Part shown: in pieces, positions 19,761 to 30,103 of the stretch | Layout of the letters: each line of letters begins with the position of its first letter | How positions within the stretch are numbered: position 1 is the first letter of the stretch | Origin: Endomychus coccineus | Taxonomy: Eukaryota > Arthropoda > Insecta > Coleoptera > Endomychidae | NCBI GenBank assembly: GCA_958510875.1 | Contig: OY294067.1 | Coordinates: 198,335,401-198,399,400, forward strand | DNA length: 64,000 nt | Reading direction: 5' to 3' | Made by a program: the position numbers and the translations under genes | Notes under the pieces: model-generated | Database searches by the model: none | What the model was told of the DNA's origin: nothing | What the model saw: only the letters and a program-made list of their open reading frames with translations

Positions 19761-20090
19761 GCGCCACCTATTAAAATGTAATGCGATCCCATTGAGGTAA
19801 TGTAAAAAGCGCTATCTTTCGAAATATAATGCAATTCCGATGTGACAACTTGGTGAGCGCCACCTATCGAAAAGTTATATCAATTTGTTACAAAAAGCAG
19901 ATGGACGCCATCATAGTTTGTTAAAGACAAATTGGTAGCACTGAACAATCGATTATCGAACATTCTATACAAATTGATATTTGACAATTTGATAAGCGCC
20001 ATCTACTGATATGTTGCTTCAATTTGTTACAGTTAGTGGGTGAGTGCCATCTGTTGGAGTTCCTTTGAACTATCACGTATATAGTGTAGA
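19761..20090. repeat. degenerate tandem array, 47-48-bp period (copy 1)
   Basis: The phrase GCGCCAYCTRTYG recurs at 19761, 19809, 19857, 19904, 19996 and 20044, that is at 47-48 bp steps with one position skipped or eroded. The best conserved unit continues AAATGTTATATCAATTTG. The same array occurs at 60717-61030. Units are too diverged, and inter-repeat parts too similar, for a CRISPR array. Confidence 0.75.
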
Positions 20091-20118
20091 ACCTACCATA
20101 GATATATATGCATTTCAT

Positions 20119-20580
20119 GAAATTACTACATCTGTGGATGGGGTGGGTTTAATATTGTACAATCTAACCTCAATCGACTTCGCTCTCAGAACTCTGAATT
20201 GAATCTGATCAAAATTTTACCCCTTCTACCGTGATTTTCGTCAGAAATCAGTAGATTTTAGGATTTTCGTGACGTCAAACGGCTCTAGTCCAATGAGAAT
20301 CGAGTATTCACTCAGCTGACCCCAAATTAACTATATAATCAGCAAGCTTCTCGCCCGCGATCCTAAACCTCCTTGACCAGAGTAAGAACAACGTAGTAGT
20401 CAGAAGGAGCAGGCCGTCGCGGAGGTTATGAATATATATATATATACAGGGGTGCAGGGGGTGCTATGGGGGTACGTGGAGCCCCCTTGACTGTCTAGAC
20501 TTGGTGCTGGTTTCTCGCTAGAGCTGGAAGTTGCGTTCCACAATTTTCGTTGCCCCCGTGATACGTCACGTAACTGTGAG
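20119..20580 (+). ncRNA. conserved non-coding transcription unit candidate, copy 1
   Basis: About 460 bp nearly identical to 61061-61540. Within it, in order on the plus strand, are a perfect CRE (TGACGTCA, 20270-20277), a CCAAT box (20290-20294) and TATATAA (20332-20338), at exactly the same spacing in both copies. Downstream there is no convincing frame, but there is a good splice-donor-like AGAGTAAGAAC near 20380 and a GGGG...CCCC hairpin near 20480. A pol II transcript, possibly non-coding, is inferred. Confidence 0.5.
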
Positions 20581-22240
20581 TCATCATTGCTGCAAAAGTT
20601 TTTGCAGCTCGAAGAAATCCACCGGTGAGATTTCGTTTCAACAAATTTCATTCGAGACAAAACTGTTTCTCGATGGAGTTAATGCGCATGACGAGGAACT
20701 TTAAGTTTGGAGATTCGTTCCACGAGAGATTCTAGCGGACAAAGTTTGTTGGTCAGAAAATATTTTACGATTTCATTTTGCGAACGAGAGTTTCGTTCAA
20801 AGTTTTTGTAGCTCGAAAAATCCACCGGTGAGATTTCGTTTCAACAAATTTCATTCGAGACAAAACTGTTTCTCGATGGAGTTAATGCGCATGACGAGGA
20901 ACTTTAAGTTTGGAGATTCGTTCCACGAGAGATTCTAGCAGACAGAGTTTGTTCACCAGAAAATATTTTAAGATTTCATTTTGCGAACAAGAGTTTCGTT
21001 CAAAGTTTTTGTAGTTCGAAGAAATCCACCGGTGAGATTTCGTTTTAACAAATTTCATTCGATACAAAACTGTTTCATTCCTCGAACGAGAATTACGTTC
21101 AAAGTTCTTGTAGCTCGAAGAAATCCATCGGTGGAATTTCGTTCCAACAACGAATCGTTCGACGATAGATTTTAGGCGAACAAAGTCAGAAAATATTTTA
21201 CGATTTCATTTTGCGAACGAGATTCACGTTCAACGTTTTTACAGCTCGAAGAAATCCAACCGGTGAGATTTCGTTTCAACAAATTTCATTCGAGACAAAA
21301 CTGTTTCTCGATGGAGGTAGTGCGCATGACGAGGAACTTATAAGTTTGGAGATTCGTTCAACGAGAGATTCTAAGCGGACAAAGTTTGTTCATCAGAAAA
21401 TATTTTACGATTTCATTTTGCGAACGAGAGTTTCGTTCAAAGTTTTTGCAGCTCGAAGAAATCCACCGGTGAGATTTCGTTTCAACAAATTTCATTCGAT
21501 ACAAAACTGTTTCATTCCTCGAACGAGAATTACGTTCAAAGTTCTTGTAGCTCGAAGAAATCCATCGGTGGAATTTCGTTCCAACAACGAATCGTTCGAC
21601 GATAGATTTTAGGCGAACAAAGTCAGAAAATATTTTACGATTTCATTTTGCGAACGAGATTCACGTTCAACGTTTTTACAGCTCGAAGAAATCCAACCGG
21701 TGAGATTTCGTTTCAACAAATTTCACTCGAGACAAAACTGTTTCTCGGTGGAGGTAGTGCGCATGACGAGGAACTTATAAGTTTGGAAATTCGTTCGACG
21801 AAAGATTCTAGGTGGACAACGTTGGTTCATCAAAAAATATTTTACGATTTCATTTTGCGAACGAGAGTTTCGTTCAAAGTTTTTGTAGCTCGAAGAAATC
21901 CATTGGTGGAATTTCGTTTCAACAACTAATCGTTTGACGAGAGATTCTAGGTGGACAACGTTGGTTCATCGAAAAATATTTTACGATTTCATTTCTCGAA
22001 CGAGAATTACGTTCCAAATTTTCGTAGCTCGAAGAAATCTACCGATGGAATTCCCTTTCAACAAATTTCACTCGAGACAAAACTGTTTCATTCCTCGAAC
22101 GAGAGTTTCGTTCAAAGTTTTTACAGCTCGAAGAAATCTATCGGTGCGATTTCGTTTCAACAAATTTCATTCGAGACAAAACTGTTTCTCGATAACGCTA
22201 GAGTGCATGACGAGAGACATATTAGTTTTTCGAACGAGAA
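20575..22240. repeat. homologous-repeat block hr1
   Basis: About eight imperfect units of roughly 200 bp built from the same phrases: AGCTCGAAGAAATCCACCGG, GAGATTTCGTTTCAACAAAT, CGAGACAAAACTGTTTCTCG, GCATGACGAGGAACTT and AGAAAATATTTTACGATTTC. A higher-order repeat of 437 bp is visible (for example 21064 versus 21501). Open frames across it are repeat artefacts. Such blocks act as enhancers and replication origins in baculovirus-like genomes; that role here is inference. Confidence 0.85.
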
Positions 22241-22276
22241 TTACGTGCGAATCACACGCGCTAGTAACAGTAAGAA

Positions 22277-22915
22277 ATGCCAGAAATATTCCGTTCGTGT
22301 TGTTCGCGTTGGTGTAATATATTCTCGATTATCTCGTCTGAGCGTTTGAAAGCGAATTTGATTAGATTTCGGTTGGTAAAGAAGAGGAATTCAAACGCTA
22401 ATTCGAACGTCGACGTTTCTTCGCTCATCGCGTACCGTGACAATATCTACGACGACGATGGAAATGATCTGTTAGAATTGATGATGACGAAAGGGAACGG
22501 TTCGCGGTATGCCAACGAATCGGCGTATAAAATGTTCTGGACTTGGTGGTTGTTACGATGTAAACATAATATCGGTGCCATGTATCCCGATGACGTTGAT
22601 CGTCTGATGAAATTTTTCGAGAGCACGACAGAATGGTCGGATCGTGGAGTAGTTCGCGTAGACAAAGACGACGGAACGATCGTCGATGTGCCCGTTGAAA
22701 TGTTGTCACTATTACAAGACGATAACCGTGACGCGGATACAACGACGTCGCTCGCATCATTAGGATCACCTATAAATATACATAACTGTGTATTCTATAT
22801 GGTCAGTAGTTTATTATTCATTGTGCTGTGCATATCGCATATGTTGGCTAATTTTTCGTTCTACGAAAATAAAGTTATAGGCCGACGTACGACAAACCGT
22901 CATCGTCGAAATTAA
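22277..22915 (+). CDS. hypothetical C-terminally anchored membrane protein
   Basis: A 212-residue protein from the ATG at 22277; a later in-frame ATG is at 22479, and the start near the repeat border is uncertain. The most ordered part (AYKMFWTWWLLRCKHNIG onwards) is helical and Trp-rich. A single membrane helix lies at about 173-193, followed by a short basic tail. Size and layout recall the Ac81-type core protein of baculovirus relatives, but I cannot support that from motifs alone. It sits immediately before the primase gene. Confidence 0.55.
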   Translation: MPEIFRSCCSRWCNIFSIISSERLKANLIRFRLVKKRNSNANSNVDVSSLIAYRDNIYDDDGNDLLELMMTKGNGSRYANESAYKMFWTWWLLRCKHNIGAMYPDDVDRLMKFFESTTEWSDRGVVRVDKDDGTIVDVPVEMLSLLQDDNRDADTTTSLASLGSPINIHNCVFYMVSSLLFIVLCISHMLANFSFYENKVIGRRTTNRHRRN

Positions 22916-22970
22916 TTTGGTGATAGTCGCATCCCTACCTTCACCTCTACCGCTAATATTGTCTAACGAC

Positions 22971-24722
22971 ATGTCGAACACTAACATGCAAGACGAAACG
23001 ATCTGTAATTCTCCAAGTGATACCGTCGTCGATTGTTCGATTGGAACGTTGAAATTGAACAGTATATTGAAAAAGTTCCCGAAAGTCGATTATAAGCGAT
23101 ATCTTCTGGACGGCGTATTACGACAATTGGACGTGAACGATGGGGAGCTGACGAGTCGTGGAATCGCACGGATTCATATGATAGTTTCGGACGATGCCAA
23201 GACGAAGTTTACAATTTCCCACGAAAATTACGAAACTCTGATTCGAGCGATCGATGTTCCACATAATTGTAGCGTCGTAATATCGTACGAACTAGTTCAT
23301 CGATTGGTGTTCGTTTTCGATTGTATCGAGTGCGAAAAAAAATCACAGACTCGAGAGGCGCGGTGCGAATCCCAAAAACACGTGGAATTTATATGTGAGG
23401 TGGTGAGAAGAATGTTCGAGAAAATTTTACATATACGATACGTGGGAACGGTCGTTATAACCGTTGGGAAAACGCACGGCTTTCATATGATATTTCACGA
23501 TGTGAACGTCGATCGGTGTATGTACCATCATTTGCTGTACGCATTAACACACACGTTGAATCGAGTACGAGCCAAGACGAGTTCTTCGGAGGAATTAGAT
23601 TTATTTTTGAACGAATCGTGTACTTCGTTCGTGCTGCCGTACGGTCGAAATCACGCCGATACGTTTTTCCTGTACAACTTCGATACGTCCACGCTCACAT
23701 CTGCAGATAAAAACGATATAACAGACGTGGATATTTTATCACCGATCCCAAAATACGTATACCCATTCTACATTTTGAAATATACGAACGACGGAACGGA
23801 CGCGACAAAATGTTATCAATATCAACGTAATTCGTCGCAAGAAGAAATCGTGTGGTGTGGCTTCGACGGAGAATTTCGTTTCAAATTTCAAAAGAAATAT
23901 TTTCTCGATAAAGAATGTATGGAAATACACAGCAATCGCAGAGAGATAGAATCGTATCGAGACGATATTCTATACACTATTACACCGAATCGAATGATCA
24001 ATCGTAAGAAAACCTTTTGTCGCTGGTTGTTTGTCGAAAATTACGAAGAAGTGATGTCGTCGATGTCGTCCCATAATCTCGAATATTCCAACTCAATTCC
24101 ACTCAATTCCAATTCCACGAGTATATCGAACGAGATGTCCATCGACGAGAATACTACGACGGAAAGATGTCAGCGGAAACGACGACGACGACGACAACAA
24201 CAAGTTGAGCAGATCACCGTTCCACCGTGCGATGAAGATATCGTAGAAAAAGAAGAAGAAGAAGAAGAAGAAGAAGAAATGTCACGTAAACACGACGTGA
24301 CTCTGCCTTATTTCGACGAGAAAACAGACTTGAAAAATGCCAATAAGGGCGTTAGAACGACTATTGGCGCTGCCGGTGTCGCTACATCGTCGTCCGTCCC
24401 AACCGTAACCGTCACCGGTCCCGAACGTGTTGTAGAAAAACGAGGTAATATCGATATATTGGAGGGTCATTTCAAGTATACCGACGAGAAGGGATACGAA
24501 AATACGAATCGTGTGTTTAGCATGATCACCGATTTGAGTTACGTTCGTAATACGATCTACGAGTGTGATATCATCAGCGAAGATATGTGGCAAATATTGT
24601 TGATCGAATATTTCGATAGAACGTTGTCGGATCGTTACGTTATGGTACTTTTCGATTATATTATAACGAACGCGAATAGCCATCGGTATTCCGGTCGTCG
24701 TAACGGAGACGACGGTTGCAGA

Positions 24723-24753
<31 letters not shown>

Positions 24754-24971
24754 GTGGCGACGATGAAACCGACGAAAGCGAACGATACACCGAACAAGTT
24801 AAGTTGGAGAAAATGAAAATCCTCATTAACGAGTGCATCAAGTGGAACATGATTACGGGTGTATCGAGCGATATTTATGGAACTTACGTATCCATCATGA
24901 CCGACATAAATCGACAAGAGCAATTAGACGAACCGTATGGTCGTAAAAAAGATAAAAGACAGAACAGATGA
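22971..24971 (+). CDS. archaeo-eukaryotic-type DNA primase (AEP/UL52-like), putative
   Basis: A 666-residue protein. The N-terminal half carries the order of motifs of AEP primases: an acidic hydrophobic strand RLVFVFDCIECE (about 111-122), then VVITVGKTHGFHMIF (about 161-175) matching the basic/His motif II, then a FVLPYGRN segment with the motif III Arg. The middle is low complexity (Arg/Gln, Glu and Asp runs), and the C-terminal third is helical. The start is the ATG at 22971; upstream the frame has no ATG. It would make RNA primers for replication. The SF3 helicase gene follows 117 bp downstream on the same strand, the classic AEP-D5 pairing. Confidence 0.6.
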
Positions 24972-25087
24972 AGGGTGCGCGACCGAGCGAACGATCTCCC
25001 GACTTTCCAATTCGACATCGGTTACGATGAAACGAACAGCGGATTGGCGAAATTGAAACATACCAATTTTCGTTTTGTGCGTCCTTA

Positions 25088-25606
25088 ATGTATCATCACG
25101 AAACATCCATACATCCGACACAGTTGCAAGCCTACCTATATTACTATAATTATATACCGGAAGATACGATGAACAAATTGATGTCAGAATTTAGCGACAG
25201 CACCGCTATGATATCGTTCGTGATCCAATTCGCCTGTGTCAAATTCACGGCGAGTTCTAGAGATCCGTTGTCGCTGTGGGCACCGGCCGAATTGTTCAAA
25301 ACACATTTTCCTCGTTATTTGTACGTCGACAAGGATGGTGCTACGACGACATCGAATAATTCGGCCGGCGATGCTAACGACACCTTCGGAAATTTCAACA
25401 GTTTTAGCGGAAACAGGACCGAAGAACTGAATTCGAATGTGACCGATAGCAGTAGCAGAAAACGAAAATGTCCACCACAGAACGATAAGAAAAAGAACGC
25501 GAAAAAATCCAAAAAAATGACGACGGTCAATAGAGATCTGTTGACGATGTTCAAAAAAATACTATTGGCGTACGTTTACGTTGAACGGCATACCGTACAT
25601 GTATAA
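25088..25606 (+). CDS. N-terminal segment of D5-like helicase gene, or separate small protein
   Basis: A 172-residue frame with a helical first 80 residues, a Ser/Asn-rich middle and a strongly basic stretch near residue 145. It ends inside the next frame. The next frame becomes open at 25545, right at a run of seven A (25553-25559), and its residues before the first ATG (25599) read as ordinary protein. One gene with a one-base frame difference at A7 is therefore likely: sequence error, mutation or slippage. The alternative is two genes sharing ATGTATAA at 25599-25606. Confidence 0.5.
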   Translation: MYHHETSIHPTQLQAYLYYYNYIPEDTMNKLMSEFSDSTAMISFVIQFACVKFTASSRDPLSLWAPAELFKTHFPRYLYVDKDGATTTSNNSAGDANDTFGNFNSFSGNRTEELNSNVTDSSSRKRKCPPQNDKKKNAKKSKKMTTVNRDLLTMFKKILLAYVYVERHTVHV

Positions 25607-26592
25607 CGGCACAGAATTCGTTAACGTGCACACGGCATACAAAACTATTACCGACAAAATCGGTTGTAGTCAATCCGCTTTGCAAGATATCTTCAATGCC
25701 AAACCGTTCGACCAGAAACACGGTAGAAATTACTTGTATAGGACCAATCACGTATACGACGAAATAAAAACTCCGGCTTACTTTAACGTGGTGCTGAAAC
25801 TCAGAGAGATCACTTGTGGCGGTTCGCAATCGTTGTTGATGCGAGAATATCCGATAAAAGAAGTGGGACGGGCGGACGTGTCGATCTACGATACCGTGGT
25901 GGACGGAATGCGTGCTCTGATAGACATGGAATCGGACATCGATCGGTCGTCTTTGCGATTCGTCATGACGCAGCCGGTAGTACCGTTGGTTATCGAAGAG
26001 AACAACGACGTACGAGATTTTTTCGATTCGAAAACAGCCGGTCATATTTCGTTGAATATCAAAGATTACAGGATGTGTGTAGATCTGCTCGGTGAGAAAC
26101 CGCACAAAGATATCGAAGTATTCCTAGACGGGATCTTCACCGAATCATCGTCATCATCATCATTGTCATCGTCGAACTCCAGACAGAACGAACATATAAG
26201 AAATTTCGCCAGAATCAATTGCATCGTACAAAGTATCGTCGTCAAAGCGATCAACGCTAAAATAGTGACTAGCGAAGAACTGGACGTTAGTCAAGTGGTG
26301 CACGCGATTTTCGATAGGCGATCATCGATACAATTGGGATGGACGACTTTCGAGAAACGATCGAGTCATCCCACTTACGTTCCACCGATACGAAGAAACG
26401 AATATCTTCTTTCTCGTCAAACCACATCCACTACGATTTTACCTCTGCTCAATAACGTCGAACGTAATTACTCCAATCAGATATATACCAAAGGTGACTT
26501 GTGTCGTGACATCGCAGCCATCCGGGGAATCGTAGACGTTCGCACCCGATTAAAATGGCTTACGAAGAAAAGACAATTTTCCGCGTCTACTA

Positions 26593-26636
<44 letters not shown>

Positions 26637-28226
26637 AGCACTACCGTTGGTCACGATTCGTCTCGGTCGAAACATACGACAGCTACCGGGATAGATACGC
26701 TCGGCTCGGACTTTTGCCGGCGTATGTCTTCAGCGTTACGCGACAACGAAGAAAACGATAACGATGACGTAGATAGCAAAGAAGACTATTTATATCGTGA
26801 TTATGCCGTACGAAAAGGATCGTCGACTACTCTCCACCCGCAATATACCGAAGACGATAATAATAATAATAATAATACCAATCAGAAGAAACTCTCGTCC
26901 AATAAACATATGATGCAATCCAAAGTGAAATCTTTAGCGATTTTGTCAAGTTTACGTACGACTTTCGCCAAGATCATGAAAGAATTCGATTCGCGTACGA
27001 TGACTAATATCGCCGAATGCGCGGTACGAAACAAAAAATCGTTACCGTTCCGATTAAAGTTGATATGTTTCATAGTGACGGTTCACATGTATAAACGTTT
27101 ACCGAAATGGACGGTGTTCGATATTCCATCGTTCGCCGATTTGATACAGGCTGTGAATAGTGACGACGACAACGACGACGATAACGGGGACGAACGCGAT
27201 AACGATAAAAGTGGAAACACCGGAGAGGAAGAGTCGTCGTCGTCGTTCATCTGGGGATTAGGTCGCCGTCGGCGTCGCTCGAACCGTCGATCCGTCCTAC
27301 CGGCCAGTATACTGAGTTGGATAGAAAACGGGCGATACGACGTGATACGGTGGTTGTACGAGCAAGCGGAAATTCTTTTACCGTACGCTTTTTACGTGGG
27401 ATCAAGAAATGAACGCCGTGACGACATATTGAAACGTTACGTCCTATCTCATCCGAATCGATACAAACGAGCCAATTACTATTTACAACAAAATTCCGAA
27501 GAAGTGAAATACGATTATGTATTACTCACGTTAACGTACCTATTCTATTTATGTTCGTTCGATTTCGGTACGTTAGATTTAATGCTAAAGTTGATTCTAA
27601 GCATCGAATTTCCCGGACAATGGTCCAAGTTGTGTACCATAGTTTGCGGTCATAGGCACAGAGGTAAAACTAAATTGCTCGACATATTGCGAGAGTACGG
27701 CCGTACTTCGGCTTCGGCAAAAGAACCGACGGACACGAACAAGGAAAACCAACCGGCCATGCTGATGTACGTGACGAACATGATGTTGGTTCAGGACGAG
27801 ATTGCGACGTTCACGAGCGGCTTCAAGAAAGTCATATCGGAAAGTAAAATCGAGTATAGAAATAACGTGGGCAACGTGTTCGCGGCCATCTACGCCCTGT
27901 CGAAGTTGTGGTACACGTGTAACGATCCACCATCGTGTTCGTACGATTCGGCCGTGGTCGAGCGTATTCTTCACATCAAAGTTGATTTTTGGCACGACAA
28001 CATCACCGAACCCGAAGTTGCTCAGTTCCGATATTTCAACAGTAAAGAACGAGAAGCCATCTATAAATATTGTTTTCACAACAAATCCAAACTGGTGACC
28101 AATAGCGTTATCAACAACGAAGGATCCTTACCGTTCGTGTTCTTCAATCGAGAAACGAAAATTTACGTGTCATCAGGCTTACACGACGACGCCATAAAAC
28201 AAGGTCCAACAAATCCAAACTGGTGA
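25599..28226 (+). CDS. D5-like SF3 replicative helicase, main segment
   Basis: The helicase core is clear: Walker A CGHRHRGKTKLL (nt about 27644-27680), Walker B MMLVQDEIATF (about 27780-27810) and the SF3 motif C/sensor WYTCNDPP (about 27910-27933), followed by the ERILHIKVDFW arm typical of D5 proteins. About 600 residues precede the core, with Thr/Ala and Asp runs and a D5 N-type region. The frame ends prematurely 18 bp into the second copy of a 127-bp tandem duplication; the expected C-terminal continuation is the frame at 28223-28687. It would unwind DNA at the fork with the adjacent primase. Confidence 0.7.
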
Positions 28227-28333
28227 CCAATAGCGTTATCAACAACGAAGGATCCTTACCGTTCGTGTTCTTCAATCGAGAAACGAAAATTTACGTGTCA
28301 TCAGGCTTACACGACGACGCCATAAAACAAGGT
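28079..28333. repeat. 127-bp direct tandem duplication disrupting the helicase gene
   Basis: 28079-28205 is repeated at 28207-28333, with a single C between (period 128 bp). The copies appear identical, implying a very recent event or an assembly artefact. Because 128 is not a multiple of three the helicase frame shifts, giving a stop at 28226. Confidence 0.95.
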
Positions 28334-28687
28334 TTGCTAAGTATCAGTATGTTCTATTCTTGGTTTCGATACGTGGAGGACATCAACAAACCAGTGAATA
28401 TTGACGTAGAAAAATTACCCAGTTTACCGGCGGCATGGCGGAAGCAATGGCTAATCCAAACGAATCCCTATTACAAATGGAAAGATACCGTTCAGATCGA
28501 AGCGCAAGATGGATGTTACGCTCGAGTACCGGCCGATTTGATAATAGATTCCTTAAATAGGTACGGACAACCTTTCGGTGCAGCTAAACAATTGACCGAT
28601 GCATTTCACGAGGAATTCACTCGATATTACAGTGCCATCGACGATACATATAACGTTTCGGTCGATATGAATAAATTGATTTTATAA
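28223..28687 (+). CDS. C-terminal segment of D5-like helicase
   Basis: A 154-residue frame beginning in the second copy of the duplication. Its first 40 residues repeat the end of the upstream frame and then continue into new, protein-like sequence rich in aromatic residues, with the PSLPAAWRKQWL phrase. It is best read as the true C-terminus of the SF3 helicase, separated by the 128-bp frame-shifting duplication, rather than as an independent gene. No promoter is seen before it. Confidence 0.65.
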   Translation: MTNSVINNEGSLPFVFFNRETKIYVSSGLHDDAIKQGLLSISMFYSWFRYVEDINKPVNIDVEKLPSLPAAWRKQWLIQTNPYYKWKDTVQIEAQDGCYARVPADLIIDSLNRYGQPFGAAKQLTDAFHEEFTRYYSAIDDTYNVSVDMNKLIL

Positions 28688-28770
28688 TTTTTATTTTTCT
28701 GTTGTTTCTTTACCACCACCACCATCACCCCCAAAAAAAGACTATGTCACTTTGGTATTTATTTATTTCA

Positions 28771-29229
28771 TCAAACGAATATTACACATTGTACGCGACA
28801 GTACAGGGTATTCGAAACTATTCGATATGGCGTGATCAACAACAGTCTATATTCACCTTCTTCCTCCGGCTGCGCCGATGAATTATTATTGCGTTTGACT
28901 CCAAACGTAAAATATCTGGTGTTGCTGGATGTGAACAATTGCACGTATCCTATCGGTTTTCTTATGGCGCGTAATAAGGGACCAAGGAGAATCCTTTCAT
29001 CTACCCAGCGACACATTTTGTAGGGCGTACTCGACAGCGACGCGACAATAAATATCGGATTACCCCATAGAAAATCGTTGTGATTCTTGACGGTGTATGG
29101 AAAATAGTTCGATAGCAAATCAAAATTATGATAGAATTGGTTCGTTAGCCGGGCAAATAGGTCCAGCAGGTGATAAAGCGTGAATTTTTCTACAGCTGCG
29201 TCCACCTTCAGCGATATCGTATTATACAC
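28771..29229 (-). CDS. hypothetical protein, no clear ATG
   Basis: A 152-codon frame with protein-like composition (aromatic-rich, PYTVKNHNDFLWGNP, a C-terminal VQCVIFV). It starts at GTG, and an in-frame stop precedes it at 29239-29241, so it lacks an ATG before residue 71 or so. It may have an upstream exon, be truncated, or start internally. It faces the helicase gene tail to tail with a 80-bp gap. No family recognised. Confidence 0.4.
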   Translation of the reverse strand: MYNTISLKVDAAVEKFTLYHLLDLFARLTNQFYHNFDLLSNYFPYTVKNHNDFLWGNPIFIVASLSSTPYKMCRWVDERILLGPLLRAIRKPIGYVQLFTSSNTRYFTFGVKRNNNSSAQPEEEGEYRLLLITPYRIVSNTLYCRVQCVIFV

Positions 29230-29262
29230 GTGAAAAGGTTATCGAAACGAGATAATACAAAA

Positions 29263-29445
29263 ATGGCCACATGTTCGCCGTTTGGTGCTGAATATTTCGT
29301 TGCTATGGCTCGTCGTAGTACGCGCACTGTTTCCATGCTTCGCGAATTAATACTGTCGCACGAGCGTGAGTTATTCTCCGTTAGCGATGGCGATAGCGGG
29401 AGAACATTTTCTGATTGTTACAATAGGTCGTTGGAATTTATATAG
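29263..29445 (+). CDS. small ORF, doubtful
   Basis: A 60-residue frame starting in a good context (AAAAATGGCC). It is moderately Arg/Ser-rich with no recognised feature. It lies in the 420-bp gap before dUTPase, divergent to the minus-strand frame at 28771. The rest of the gap, 29446-29649, holds no clear signal other than a short CCACCA repeat. Confidence 0.3.
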   Translation: MATCSPFGAEYFVAMARRSTRTVSMLRELILSHERELFSVSDGDSGRTFSDCYNRSLEFI

Positions 29446-29649
29446 TGGATAGGAAGATAGTGGGAGGCGTCAGACTATTTATTTGCCGAAATGAATGAAA
29501 TATCGTGCACTTTACACGAATCGTGTGTCGACAATGAACGCAACCACCACCACCAATTGGATGTTTTATCGTCACGTCCTCCAATATTACATCGACGAAG
29601 CTGTATTTCTTTTCGCACGACTAGCTGACGTTCTATTTGGGTAGCGAAA

Positions 29650-30066
29650 ATGGGACAGACGTTACGCGTTCAGCTGTGTTCCGACGAGGCTCGTCTACCT
29701 GATCGAACCTCAAGTCGAGCGTCGGGAATGTGTCTGCGTAGCGTCGAAGACTGCATTATTCCAGCGAAAGGTCAGAGGCTCGTCGATGTAGGTATACGTA
29801 TACAACTACCGCGCGGTTACTGCGGCAGGTTAGCCCCCCGATCTGATCTTTCCGTGTATCGTCGTGTTACAGTAGGAGCCGAAATAATAGATGAAGATTA
29901 TCGCGGACAAATATACGTGTTATTGATAAATCTTTCCAATAAACCATACGTGATTCGCACGAACGATGGAATTGCCGAATTGGTTTGCGAGAAAATTTGC
30001 CGTCCAAAAATTCGACAAGTGATGCGAACCACCACAACAACTGCGAGATGTTCTTGGTTTTTTTGA
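29650..30066 (+). CDS. dUTPase-like protein, degenerate
   Basis: A 138-residue trimeric-dUTPase fold (dUTP to dUMP plus pyrophosphate). Recognisable are motif 2 APRSDLS (residues 62-68; normally APRSGLA), a well-kept motif 3 EIIDEDYRG (78-86) with the catalytic Asp and Tyr, and a motif 4 relic NDGIAELV (about 105-112; normally GDRIAQL). Motif 1 is altered (SGMCLRS in place of AGYDLxS), and motif 5, the Gly-rich P-loop-like tail, is absent: the protein ends in a Thr run. Activity is therefore doubtful. Such a protein could be a regulatory or decoy fold. It is preceded by GCGAAAATGG. Confidence 0.8.
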   Translation: MGQTLRVQLCSDEARLPDRTSSRASGMCLRSVEDCIIPAKGQRLVDVGIRIQLPRGYCGRLAPRSDLSVYRRVTVGAEIIDEDYRGQIYVLLINLSNKPYVIRTNDGIAELVCEKICRPKIRQVMRTTTTTARCSWFF

Positions 30067-30103
30067 CATAAATTGTTAAATTACTAATAAAAATATGTAA
30101 AAT

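Noticed and set aside
19761..20090. CRISPR array
   Set aside because: Units are diverged, no unique spacers of equal length between identical repeats, and no cas genes; the context is a eukaryotic virus.
21211..22349. Open frames across hr1, including frames of 93-133 codons
   Set aside because: They repeat the same repeat-derived residues in different frames and occur at each unit; not genes.
22277..22915. Ac81 homologue
   Set aside because: Size and C-terminal anchor fit, but no distinctive motif I can verify.
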